A DNA stretch of 20,662 nt from Actinomycetota bacterium. Its GTDB lineage: Bacteria; Actinomycetota; Actinomycetes; S36-B12; UBA10799. Below are positions 1 to 7,082 of this stretch, in pieces. The DNA lies in contig JAUPKM010000554.1 of the NCBI GenBank assembly GCA_030837445.1, forward strand, positions 1 through 20,662, written 5' to 3'. The notes under the pieces are model-generated. The model worked only from the letters and a program-made list of their open reading frames with translations, did not search any database and was not told the DNA's origin. Within the stretch, counting starts at the first letter, position 1; each line of letters begins with the position of its first letter. Both the position numbers and the translations under genes were made by a program.

Positions 1-815
1 AGTCCTTCGCCGGTGTTCACGAGTACGAACGATCCGGTGCCGTAGGTGCACTTGCTGGAACCGGGGGTGAAACACGCCTGGCCGAACAGGGCTGCCTGTT
101 GATCTCCCGCGATACCCGCGATCGGGATCGACAGGCCGAGGAAGACGTCAGGGTCGGACGTGCCGATTTCGCCATAGGACGGCACGATCTCCGGCAGGGC
201 ATCACGGGGAACCCCGAAGATCGCGCACAGTTCGTCGTCCCAGTCCCCGGTCTCCAGGCTGTAAAGCAGGGTGCGGCTGGCATTGCTGGCATCAGTGACG
301 TGCAGCAGCCCTCGGGTCAGTCGCGCGATGAGATAGGAATCCACCGTGCCGACAGCCGTCCGGCCAGACATGACTCCCGCCCAGACGTGCGGCTCGTTCG
401 TGGCGATCCAGGTCAATTTGGTGCCAGTGAAGTAGGGATCCAACCGCAGCCCGGTGCGTTCCTCGATCATGTCCTCATGACCGTCGGCGCGCAGCTGGGA
501 GCAGATGCCTGCGGTGCGACGGTCCTGCCAGACGATGGCGCGGGTCGGTGAGCCCAGCGTCTCCCGATCCCAGAGCACCAGCGTCTCCCGCTGGTTGGTG
601 ATTCCGATCGCGGTGGGCTCCTCGTCGCCGGCCAGCACCTCGGCACAGGCCGCCAGTGTGGCATCCCAGATCTGTGCCGGATCGTGTTCGACCCAACCCT
701 CCTGCGGAAAGTGTTGGGGGAACTCCTGGTAACCCTTCGCGACGATTGAGGCATCGGTGGAGATGAGCAGGGCGGTGACGCCGGTGGTGCCAACGTCGAT
801 GGCGAGAATGGTCAT
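1..815 (-). CDS. glpK: Glycerol kinase (FGGY family), 5' part only
   Basis: ATP-dependent phosphorylation of glycerol to sn-glycerol 3-phosphate in the cytoplasm. The first 271 residues are present; the rest lies beyond the left edge. Visible landmarks are the N-terminal phosphate-binding loop (IDVGTTG, 6-12), TNQRET (73-78), IVWQDRRT (94-101), DPYF (126-129), the catalytic-base region AGDQQAALFGQ (236-246, D238) and YGTGSFVLVNTGE (258-270), all in glycerol-kinase order. R76, E77, Y128 and D238 match the family's glycerol-binding residues. Unlike textbook GlpK (GTTSSRA), the first loop reads GTTGVTA, so the usual arginine is a threonine. This points to a divergent actinobacterial paralogue; a different FGGY kinase is less likely. 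The ATG at 815 has a TACCGT hexamer six bases upstream and no Shine-Dalgarno, so it is probably leaderless. It is divergent from the MFS gene. Confidence 0.9.
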   Translation of the reverse strand, partial: MTILAIDVGTTGVTALLISTDASIVAKGYQEFPQHFPQEGWVEHDPAQIWDATLAACAEVLAGDEEPTAIGITNQRETLVLWDRETLGSPTRAIVWQDRRTAGICSQLRADGHEDMIEERTGLRLDPYFTGTKLTWIATNEPHVWAGVMSGRTAVGTVDSYLIARLTRGLLHVTDASNASRTLLYSLETGDWDDELCAIFGVPRDALPEIVPSYGEIGTSDPDVFLGLSIPIAGIAGDQQAALFGQACFTPGSSKCTYGTGSFVLVNTGEG

Positions 816-821
816 GGAGTC

Positions 822-827
822 ACGGTA
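822..827 (-). promoter_or_regulatory. Putative -10 element of glpK (leaderless)
   Basis: TACCGT on the minus strand fits TANNNT and lies exactly six bases before the glpK ATG, so transcription would start at about the first base of the start codon. No clear -35 is visible. Inferred from spacing only. Confidence 0.55.
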
Positions 828-873
828 GTGGCTGACCGGGGTGGATTCCCGGCGGCCAACTGCAATGATCTGC

Positions 874-880
874 AGGTGAA
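874..880 (+). promoter_or_regulatory. Ribosome binding site of the MFS gene
   Basis: AGGTGAA complements the 16S rRNA 3' end and lies seven bases before the ATG at 888. It decides this start over the upstream GTG at 828. Confidence 0.5.
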
Positions 881-887
881 CACTCAG

Positions 888-2492
888 ATGGCAACTGCGG
901 CGACGGGTTCGCGACCGCCACGCAGCGCTTTGGTGTTGACCGCCCTGATTCTCGGCGCTGTGGCAGCGAACATGAACCTTGGTATCGCCAACGTGGCGCT
1001 GCCGTCGATCGGCCGGGAGCTGCACGCATCCCAGACGCAGATCACCGCGATCGCCAACGCCTTCACTCTTGGACTTGCCTGTTCGGTGCTGTACCTAGGC
1101 GCGCTCGGCGACCGCTACGGTCGCAAGTTGCTGTTCACCCTCGGGGCGACCCTGTCGATCCCGACGGCGCTGATGGCGGCTTTCGCACCGACCGTTGAGG
1201 TGCTGATCCTGGCCAGGTTCCTGTCCGGGCTGTCTGCAGGCCTGCTCTTCCCGACCACCTTGTCGATCCTGTCCGCCCTCTACACCGGGCGCGCCCAGAC
1301 CAAGGCGATCGCACTCTGGTCCGGCATCGGGGGTGGTTTTGCTGCCCTTGGCCCGTTGATCGGGGGTCTGCTGCTGGGCTCGTTCTGGTGGGGCTCGGTA
1401 TTCCTGATCACGGTGCCACTGGCCGCGATCGATCTGGTGCTGGGGCTGTGGGTGTTGCCCAAACACGCCGGTGAGGACGCGAAGTCGGTGGACAACCTCG
1501 GCGGAGTGCTGTCGGTGGTCGCTGTGGCCAGTCTGGTGATCGCGCTGCAGTTGATACCGAACCGGGAGTGGCCACGGGTGGGTCTGCTGCTGGCGTTGTC
1601 GGCGGCGGCGTTCGTCCTGTTTTTCCTACGGCAGCGGCGGGCCCCTCGACCCCTGGTGGATCTGCCGGCTGCAGCTGCACGAACATTCTGGGTGGCCGCG
1701 GTGGCGGGCACAATCACGTTCGGGTCGCTGATCGGTGCGCTGTTCATCGGCCAGCAGTTCACTCAGAACGTGTTGGGCTATTCGGCTCTGCACGCCGCCC
1801 TGATTCAGCTCCCACTCGGCATCCTGATGATCCTGACGTCGATCCCGGCGGGCAAGCTGATGGCGCGAAACGGTGGGCGGTCCACCTTGGCGCTGGGCCT
1901 GGCTATCGCCGCGTTCGCGTTCGGCTGGATGCTGGTGTTCTGGCGTCCCGGCGCCGCCGAATTCCACGTCCTGTTCGCCTATGCGTTGGTGGGAGCCGGC
2001 GTCGGATTGGCGGCAGCACCCGCGTCCAGAGCGCTGATGGCGTCGCTGCCCACGTCTCGCGCCGGAATGGGTTCGGCGTTCACCGATCTCACCCGTGACT
2101 TCGGCGGAGCGGTGATGAATGCCGTGATGGGAAGTGCGCTGGCAATCGCCTACAGCGTCTACATCCAACAGGCCATCGCGAAACTCAGTCCGCAGCAGTC
2201 GGAGGCGCTTGGGGCGCAGGCGTCCCAGCAATTGGTCGCCTCCTTTGATGGCGCCGCTGATGTGGCCCAGCGCTATCCACCGACGCCGGCGGCTCAGATC
2301 ATGGATGCGGCGGCCACCGGGTTCACCCAGGGCAAGTCCTGGGCGGTGGGAATTGCGCTGGCGATGTCGTTGCTGGCGATTGCGCTGGTGCTGCTGAAGT
2401 ACCCAGGCAAGCAGCAGGAGACGGCGTTCTTCGTCGACATCGCCGAGCAGAGCCGACGCGAGGCTGCGTCGGTGGGGTCGTTACCCTCGTAG
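888..2492 (+). CDS. MFS transporter, DHA2-like (14-helix) drug:proton antiporter family
   Basis: Predicted integral membrane exporter using the proton gradient; substrate unknown. The 534-residue protein is strongly hydrophobic, with many membrane segments starting at about residue 14. It has the MFS motif A in the helix 2-3 loop (GALGDRYGRK, 71-80) and the antiporter motif C in helix 5 (GGGFAALGPLIGG, about 148-160), typical of drug exporters. Length and the long extra-cytoplasmic stretch near residues 400-450 suit the 14-helix DHA2 group. The ATG at 888 was chosen because AGGTGAA (874-880) is a good ribosome site seven bases upstream; an in-frame GTG at 828 would add 20 residues without hydrophobic or conserved character. 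It is divergent from glpK and ends one base before aroG, whose promoter lies inside its last codons. Confidence 0.87.
   Translation: MATAATGSRPPRSALVLTALILGAVAANMNLGIANVALPSIGRELHASQTQITAIANAFTLGLACSVLYLGALGDRYGRKLLFTLGATLSIPTALMAAFAPTVEVLILARFLSGLSAGLLFPTTLSILSALYTGRAQTKAIALWSGIGGGFAALGPLIGGLLLGSFWWGSVFLITVPLAAIDLVLGLWVLPKHAGEDAKSVDNLGGVLSVVAVASLVIALQLIPNREWPRVGLLLALSAAAFVLFFLRQRRAPRPLVDLPAAAARTFWVAAVAGTITFGSLIGALFIGQQFTQNVLGYSALHAALIQLPLGILMILTSIPAGKLMARNGGRSTLALGLAIAAFAFGWMLVFWRPGAAEFHVLFAYALVGAGVGLAAAPASRALMASLPTSRAGMGSAFTDLTRDFGGAVMNAVMGSALAIAYSVYIQQAIAKLSPQQSEALGAQASQQLVASFDGAADVAQRYPPTPAAQIMDAAATGFTQGKSWAVGIALAMSLLAIALVLLKYPGKQQETAFFVDIAEQSRREAASVGSLPS
2482..2487 (+). promoter_or_regulatory. 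Putative -10 element of the aroG operon (leaderless)
   Basis: TACCCT (TANNNT) lies six bases before the aroG ATG at 2494, inside the final codons of the MFS gene. It implies that aroG has its own leaderless transcript and supports the start at 2494 over an in-frame ATG at 2521. Confidence 0.5.
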
Positions 2493-2493
2493 G

Positions 2494-3846
2494 ATGATTG
2501 TCCAACCCGACGGACTCGCGATGACACCTGTCATCGACTGGCCTGTTCTACCGGCTGGACAGCAGCCGCGCTGGCCCGACGCCGCAGCACTGGACCGTGC
2601 CCAGGCCAGATTGGCTACCCTGCCGCCGCTGGTCTTCGCTGGCGAGAGCGACATCCTTCGGGAACAGTTGGCGAAGGTCGCCCGCGGGCAGGCATTTGTC
2701 CTGATGGGCGGGGACTGCGCCGAGACGTTCGCTGCGAACACAGCGGACTCGATCCGAGCTCGGTTGAAGACGCTGCTGCAGATGGCCGTTGTACTCACCT
2801 ACGGTGCCGGCATGCCGGTAGTCAAGGTGGGCCGGGTGGCGGGTCAGTACTTCAAACCGCGCAGCAGCCCGGAGGAGACGCGCAACGGTGTCACGCTTCC
2901 GTCGTACTTCGGCGACGGGGTGAACCAACTCGCGTTCGAGGCTGAGGCTCGACGGCCCGACCCGCAGCGACTGGTGGAGGCCTACAACGCCTCGAGCGCC
3001 GCCCTCAACCTCGTGCGCGCCTTCACCCAGGGCGGTTACGCAGACCTGCGACAGGTGCATGCCTGGAACCAGGATTTCGTTCGGGACAGCCCGGCAGGTA
3101 AGCGCTACGACCGGTTGGCGGGAGCGATCGACCGGGCGCTGTCCTTCATGCATGCGTGCGGGGCGCAACCGGAGGAGTTCCGCCGAGTCGATTTCTACGC
3201 CGGCCATGAAGCGCTGGCGTTGGACTATGAGCGTCCGCTGGTGCGCATCGATTCCCGGACCGGTGAGCCCTACTCAGTCTCTGGTCACTTCCTCTGGGTG
3301 GGGGAGCGGACCCGGGAAATGTCGGGGGCGCACATCGATTTCGCCTCCCGAATCCGAAACCCGATCGGCGTGAAACTTGGGCCCACGACCAGTCCCGAGC
3401 AGGCCCTGGAATTGGTCACCAGACTCGATCCAGATCGGGACCCGGGGCGGTTGACGCTGATCACCCGGATGGGCGCCTCTCACATTCGGGAGGTGCTACT
3501 GCCGATCGTGGAGAAGGTTGAGGCGAGCGGTCACAGCGTCGTCTGGCTCTGCGATCCAATGCACGGCAACACCCGCGAAGTGGCGGGCCACAAGACGCGA
3601 CTGTTCGACGACATCTTGGATGAGGTGGCGGGCTTCTTTGATGTGCATCGTGCAGTCGGCAGCCATCCCGGCGGTATCCACATCGAGTTGACCGGGGACG
3701 ACGTCACCGAATGTCTGGGCGGCACCGGAGGGATCGAGGAGGCTCACCTGTCCGATCGTTACGAGACCGCGTGTGACCCCAGGTTGAACCGGGAGCAGTC
3801 GTTGGAGTTGGCCTTCTCAGTCGCTGAGATGCTGGGAGACAGGTGA
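2494..3846 (+). CDS. aroG: 3-deoxy-D-arabino-heptulosonate 7-phosphate synthase, class II
   Basis: First step of the shikimate pathway: phosphoenolpyruvate plus erythrose 4-phosphate gives DAHP. The 450-residue protein resembles mycobacterial AroG along its whole length. The four metal ligands of the class II fold are recognisable: C75 in GGDCAETF, H357 in DPMHGNT, E398 in GIHIELTG and D428 in ACDPRLN. The phosphate- and PEP-binding stretches are also present: VVKVGRVAGQYFKPRS (109-124), GERTRE (270-275), VKLGPTTSP (293-301) and ITRMG (323-327). It is about a dozen residues shorter at the N-terminus than the M. tuberculosis enzyme, where part of the allosteric interface lies. It heads a tightly packed operon; the next gene overlaps its stop by four bases. 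Aromatic amino acid feedback is known for the family but cannot be read here. Confidence 0.97.
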   Translation: MIVQPDGLAMTPVIDWPVLPAGQQPRWPDAAALDRAQARLATLPPLVFAGESDILREQLAKVARGQAFVLMGGDCAETFAANTADSIRARLKTLLQMAVVLTYGAGMPVVKVGRVAGQYFKPRSSPEETRNGVTLPSYFGDGVNQLAFEAEARRPDPQRLVEAYNASSAALNLVRAFTQGGYADLRQVHAWNQDFVRDSPAGKRYDRLAGAIDRALSFMHACGAQPEEFRRVDFYAGHEALALDYERPLVRIDSRTGEPYSVSGHFLWVGERTREMSGAHIDFASRIRNPIGVKLGPTTSPEQALELVTRLDPDRDPGRLTLITRMGASHIREVLLPIVEKVEASGHSVVWLCDPMHGNTREVAGHKTRLFDDILDEVAGFFDVHRAVGSHPGGIHIELTGDDVTECLGGTGGIEEAHLSDRYETACDPRLNREQSLELAFSVAEMLGDR

Positions 3847-4436
3847 GTCTTGCCGTGACCGAACTGGTGGGAAGTGGCGTTGGAGGTGAACTTCTGTACG
3901 CGGAGTTCAGCACCCCGGTCGGAGTGTTGGCGGTGGTCACCGATCCGACCGACGTCGGCGACCGCCGGATCGACCCGGAAGCTGGGACCGGTCGGGTAGG
4001 TGCTGTGGTGGCGAGTGGTTTCGTGCCGCTCGCGCAACTGCTGACCGAACTGCCCGGTCAGGTCTCGGATCGGCCGACGGCGGCCGATCCGCTGGCGCCG
4101 ATCGCTGCGTTGCTCGACCGCTACTTCGACGGTGACATCGATGCCCTGGACGAGGTCTCGGTGAGTCAACGCGGCGGCGCCTTCACCGAGTCCGCTTGGT
4201 CGGCGCTGCGGGAGGTGCCGGCCGGGGCGGTCGTCAGCTACACCGAGTTGGCGACCTCCGTGGGTCGGCCGCGGGCGGCCAGGGCGGCCGGTACTGCGTG
4301 CGCCACGAATCACGTGGCGCCGTTCGTGCCGTGTCATCGAGTCGTCAAGTCCGGCGGATCGCTGGGCAACTACGGCTACGGGACACAGGTCAAAGCCGCG
4401 CTGCTGAAGCACGAGAGGGCACTGGATGGCCGCTGA
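3843..4436 (+). CDS. ogt: Methylated-DNA--protein-cysteine methyltransferase (O6-alkylguanine repair)
   Basis: Suicide repair protein that moves the alkyl group from O6-alkylguanine in DNA to its own cysteine. The C-terminal half carries the active-site motif VPCHRVV, with acceptor C164, preceded by the helix-turn-helix region SAWSALREVPAG...SYTELA and the RAAGTACATNHVAPF stretch. The usual NP before the motif is NH here, and the following loop is GNYGYG, a variant I associate with actinobacterial homologues. The first ~80 residues are a weakly conserved N-terminal domain with a long loop. The GTG start at 3843 overlaps the aroG stop (GTGA); a second in-frame GTG at 3855 is possible. The last 11 bases overlap the threonine aldolase start, so the genes are probably translationally coupled. 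Confidence 0.92.
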   Translation: MSLAVTELVGSGVGGELLYAEFSTPVGVLAVVTDPTDVGDRRIDPEAGTGRVGAVVASGFVPLAQLLTELPGQVSDRPTAADPLAPIAALLDRYFDGDIDALDEVSVSQRGGAFTESAWSALREVPAGAVVSYTELATSVGRPRAARAAGTACATNHVAPFVPCHRVVKSGGSLGNYGYGTQVKAALLKHERALDGR

Positions 4437-5475
4437 GCGGCTGATCGATCTGCGGAGCGACACCCTGACGGTGCCAACTCCGGAGATGTTTGCGGCGATG
4501 GTGTCCGCCCCGCTGGGTGACGACGTCTACGAGGAAGACCCCACCGTCAACGAGTTGCAGGAGCAGGTGGCTGCGATGTTCGGCCACCGGCAGGGCTTGT
4601 TCACGCCGACCGGCAGTATGTCCAACCAATTGGGACTCCGCACGCTGGTGCCAGCTGGCCAGGAGGTGGTGACCGACGCATTCGCCCACATCGTGCGCGC
4701 CGAACTGGGCGGGCTGGCGGCCCAGGGCGGTATCACGACCAGGACCTACGATGCCCTCGACGGGTTGGTCGACCCCGCCCGGGTGGCCGGCATTGCCCGG
4801 CCGCCGTCCAGCCCCTATCTGGTCGGAACCGCCGCGATCGTGGTGGAGAACACCCACAACTTCGGCGGCGGCCGGGTGCAGCCGTTGGTGGCGCTACAGG
4901 AACTGCGAGCAGTTGCGGACGCCAATGGCCTGGCGATGCATCTCGATGGTGCCCGGATCTGGAACGCACACGTCGCGTCAGGCGTGCCGCTTGCAAGCTA
5001 TGGGGCGTTGTTCGACACCGTCAGCGTCTGTTTCTCGAAAGGTCTCGGAGCTCCGGTCGGCTCGATGTTGCTGGCGAATGAGGATCGGATCGCCGCGGCC
5101 CGGGTACTGCGGAAACGGCTGGGGGCCGGAATGCGACAGGTCGGGGTACTGGCCGGGGCGGCCCGTTACGCAGTCGACCACAACATCGCCCGGCTCGCCG
5201 AGGACCATCGCCGCGCCACGAGGCTGGCGCAGTTGTTGGCGGCAGTCGCCCCGGATGTCGTCGATGTCACCATCGTGGACACGAACATCGTGCTGCTCAG
5301 CCTGCGGGAGAGCCGGCGGTCCGCCACGGAGCTGCATCAGGCCGCCCTGTCCGCCGGGGTGGTCATCAGTGTGCTCGGCCCACGTGAGGCGCGGCTTGTC
5401 ACCTATGCCGGGATCACCGATCAGGACGTAGAGCAGGCCGCCGACATATTGTCACCGCTGTTGGCTCCCGGATGA
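4426..5475 (+). CDS. ltaE: Low-specificity L-threonine aldolase (PLP-dependent)
   Basis: Cleaves L-threonine or L-allo-threonine to glycine and acetaldehyde; the reverse reaction is also known for the family. The 349-residue fold-type I PLP enzyme begins with the hallmark DLRSDT (8-13), followed by GDDVYEEDPTVNELQ. It has the PLP-phosphate region TPTGSMSNQ, the cofactor aspartate in MHLDGARIWNA and the Schiff-base lysine K205 in SVCFSKGLGAPVGS. Length and motif order are normal for the family. The ATG at 4426 lies inside the end of the alkyltransferase gene, with GAGAGGG seven bases upstream as ribosome site. Its stop overlaps the next start (ATGA). A link to glycine and one-carbon metabolism is a reasonable guess, but the operon mixes functions. 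Confidence 0.93.
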   Translation: MAAERLIDLRSDTLTVPTPEMFAAMVSAPLGDDVYEEDPTVNELQEQVAAMFGHRQGLFTPTGSMSNQLGLRTLVPAGQEVVTDAFAHIVRAELGGLAAQGGITTRTYDALDGLVDPARVAGIARPPSSPYLVGTAAIVVENTHNFGGGRVQPLVALQELRAVADANGLAMHLDGARIWNAHVASGVPLASYGALFDTVSVCFSKGLGAPVGSMLLANEDRIAAARVLRKRLGAGMRQVGVLAGAARYAVDHNIARLAEDHRRATRLAQLLAAVAPDVVDVTIVDTNIVLLSLRESRRSATELHQAALSAGVVISVLGPREARLVTYAGITDQDVEQAADILSPLLAPG

Positions 5476-6116
5476 CCGAGTCGGCCAGATCGGAAGGCCC
5501 CCGGCGACCGCCGGGAGGCCACATCAGCCGCCTTCCCCCGGGGCAGTATGTCCCGCGCGGCTGGCCCGTGCTGCACTACGGCCGCGTGCCCAGGATCGAT
5601 CTGCAGAGTTGGGATCTGCGAATCTTCGGGGCCACCGCGTCGGGCCAGGAGCACTTCCTCGACTATCCCGAGATGATGGCCTTGCCCACCAGTGAGGTGG
5701 GTGCCGATTTCCACTGCGTCACGAAGTTCTCCATGTTGGACAACCGGTGGACCGGAATACTCGCCCGCGACCTGATGGCGGTCTGTCCGCCCGCCGATGA
5801 CGTTGCGCACGTGCTGATCTGGGCGGAATACGGCTACTCAAGCAACGTCCGACTGTCGGATTTCGTGGCCGCGGACACCGTCTTCGCGCACACCCACAAC
5901 GGGGTGCCGCTGTCGGTCGAGCATGGCTGGCCGCTGCGCTTCATCTGTCCACCGCTGTACGCCTGGAAGAGCACCAAATGGGTGCGTGCGATCGAGTACT
6001 TGACTGAGGATCGCCGGGGTTTCTGGGAGAACCGGGGCTACCACAATGTCGGCGCGGCTTGGAGCGAGCAGCGCTACAGCTATCAGGAACGCCCAGAGGA
6101 CGGGCCGCCGCTGTAA
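5472..6116 (+). CDS. Sulfite-oxidase-like molybdopterin-dependent oxidoreductase
   Basis: Small member (214 residues) of the sulfite oxidase/MsrP-fold molybdenum cofactor proteins. Seen here: a proline-rich lead (PPGQYVPRGWPVLHYG), then WDLRIFGATASG, the molybdenum-coordinating cysteine C82 in ADFHCVTKFSMLDNRWTG, and the downstream HNGVPLSVEHGWPLRFICPPLYAWKSTKWV block that normally holds the pterin. No twin-arginine signal or membrane anchor is visible, so it is probably cytoplasmic, unlike periplasmic MsrP. No heme or dimerisation domain follows. The natural substrate of this short group is not known to me. Its ATG overlaps the stop of the threonine aldolase by four bases, so it is the last gene of the aroG run. 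It converges with the DMT transporter. Confidence 0.86.
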   Translation: MTESARSEGPRRPPGGHISRLPPGQYVPRGWPVLHYGRVPRIDLQSWDLRIFGATASGQEHFLDYPEMMALPTSEVGADFHCVTKFSMLDNRWTGILARDLMAVCPPADDVAHVLIWAEYGYSSNVRLSDFVAADTVFAHTHNGVPLSVEHGWPLRFICPPLYAWKSTKWVRAIEYLTEDRRGFWENRGYHNVGAAWSEQRYSYQERPEDGPPL

Positions 6117-6167
6117 CCGCGGCGAAACCCACGTGGTGACCGGCAGATCGACGTGCCCTCGGGTGGG

Positions 6168-7082
6168 TCAGGGTTCGAGGTGGGCGACTTGTGCCTCCCG
6201 GCTCCGCCGCGGACCGAGTTCGACCAGGTACATGGCCAGTAGCACCATGGCCGCGCCGAGCAGTAGCCGCAACGTCATCTGCTCGCCGGCCAGGAAACCG
6301 GTAAGGCCGGCGAAAACTGGTTCCATGGTCAGGATCACCGCCGCCTGGGTCGGTTCCAACTGGGACTGGGCCCAGGTCTGGGTGACGAACGCCAAGGCAG
6401 TCGCGGCCACGGCCAGGAACACCACGGCCGCCCAGCTGGCCGCGCTCGGTGGTACCCGGGGCCCCGACTCGAATGGCGTCAGCAGCAGGCACATGACCGT
6501 CACTGTGGCCAACTGCACCACGGTCAGTCCGTAGGCGTTCTCACGACTGGACCACTGAGACAGTCCGACGATCTGAGCGGCGAAGGCGAGCGCACCGCCG
6601 AGGGTGAGGATTTCCCCCAGACCGGCGCTGGCCCCGGTCAGGGACATCAGTGCGAGGCCAACCGTCGCGACTGCTACCGCAACCCAGGCGGTGGCGGTCA
6701 CCCGCTCCCCGGTCACCGCCCACGCCACCAGCGGAGTGAATACCAGGAACATCCCGGTGACGAAACCGGACACTGTCGCGGAGGTGTATTGCAGGCCGAT
6801 GGTCTGCAGGATGTAGCCCATCCCGAGCGCGATCCCGAGTGCAGTGGCCCGGCGCAGGTCACGCCTGGCCAGGGACAGCACCGACCGTGGTCGTAGTGCC
6901 AGCAGTAGTACGGTCGCGATCCCGAACCGCCAACTCAGGAAGGTGAAGACGGGCATCTCGGCAATGGCGAACTTCACCACCACGAACGTCGAGCCCCAGA
7001 TGGCGGTGACTGCGACTAGGGCGACCGGCGCGAGTCGGGGCCGGATCCGTTCCGGAATGAATCGAGCCGGGGAAGTGCCCAC
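6168..7082 (-). CDS. DMT-superfamily transporter with two EamA domains
   Basis: Predicted ten-helix inner-membrane transporter of the drug/metabolite family; substrate unknown, typically small metabolites or amino acids. The 304-residue protein has the internal duplication of EamA proteins. Repeat 1 covers about residues 15-145 and begins with AIWGSTFVVVKFAI; repeat 2 covers about 155-290 and contains the typical EPVFAGLTGFLAGE segment near its end. A short charged tail (GPRRSREAQVAHLEP) follows the last helix. The GTG at 7082 directly follows the kinase stop (TAG at 7085-7083), with no base between them, so it is very probably co-transcribed and coupled with the kinase. The 51 bp between its stop and the convergent gene (6117-6167) hold only weak dyads with no T-tract. 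Confidence 0.88.
   Translation of the reverse strand: MGTSPARFIPERIRPRLAPVALVAVTAIWGSTFVVVKFAIAEMPVFTFLSWRFGIATVLLLALRPRSVLSLARRDLRRATALGIALGMGYILQTIGLQYTSATVSGFVTGMFLVFTPLVAWAVTGERVTATAWVAVAVATVGLALMSLTGASAGLGEILTLGGALAFAAQIVGLSQWSSRENAYGLTVVQLATVTVMCLLLTPFESGPRVPPSAASWAAVVFLAVAATALAFVTQTWAQSQLEPTQAAVILTMEPVFAGLTGFLAGEQMTLRLLLGAAMVLLAMYLVELGPRRSREAQVAHLEP

Noticed and set aside
836..852. Inverted repeat CCGGG-N7-CCCGG between glpK and the MFS gene
   Set aside because: Short GC-only arms. Position is suggestive, but there is no extension or second copy.
3759..4463. Open frame on the minus strand opposite the alkyltransferase gene
   Set aside because: The plus-strand frame has a clear PCHRV active site and operon context. 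The antisense frame is Arg-rich without recognisable domains.
6117..6167. Possible bidirectional terminator (ACCCAC...GTGGGT and CACGT...ACGTG dyads)
   Set aside because: The arms are only 5-6 bases with loops of 16-30 bases and no T-tract on either side, too weak to call.
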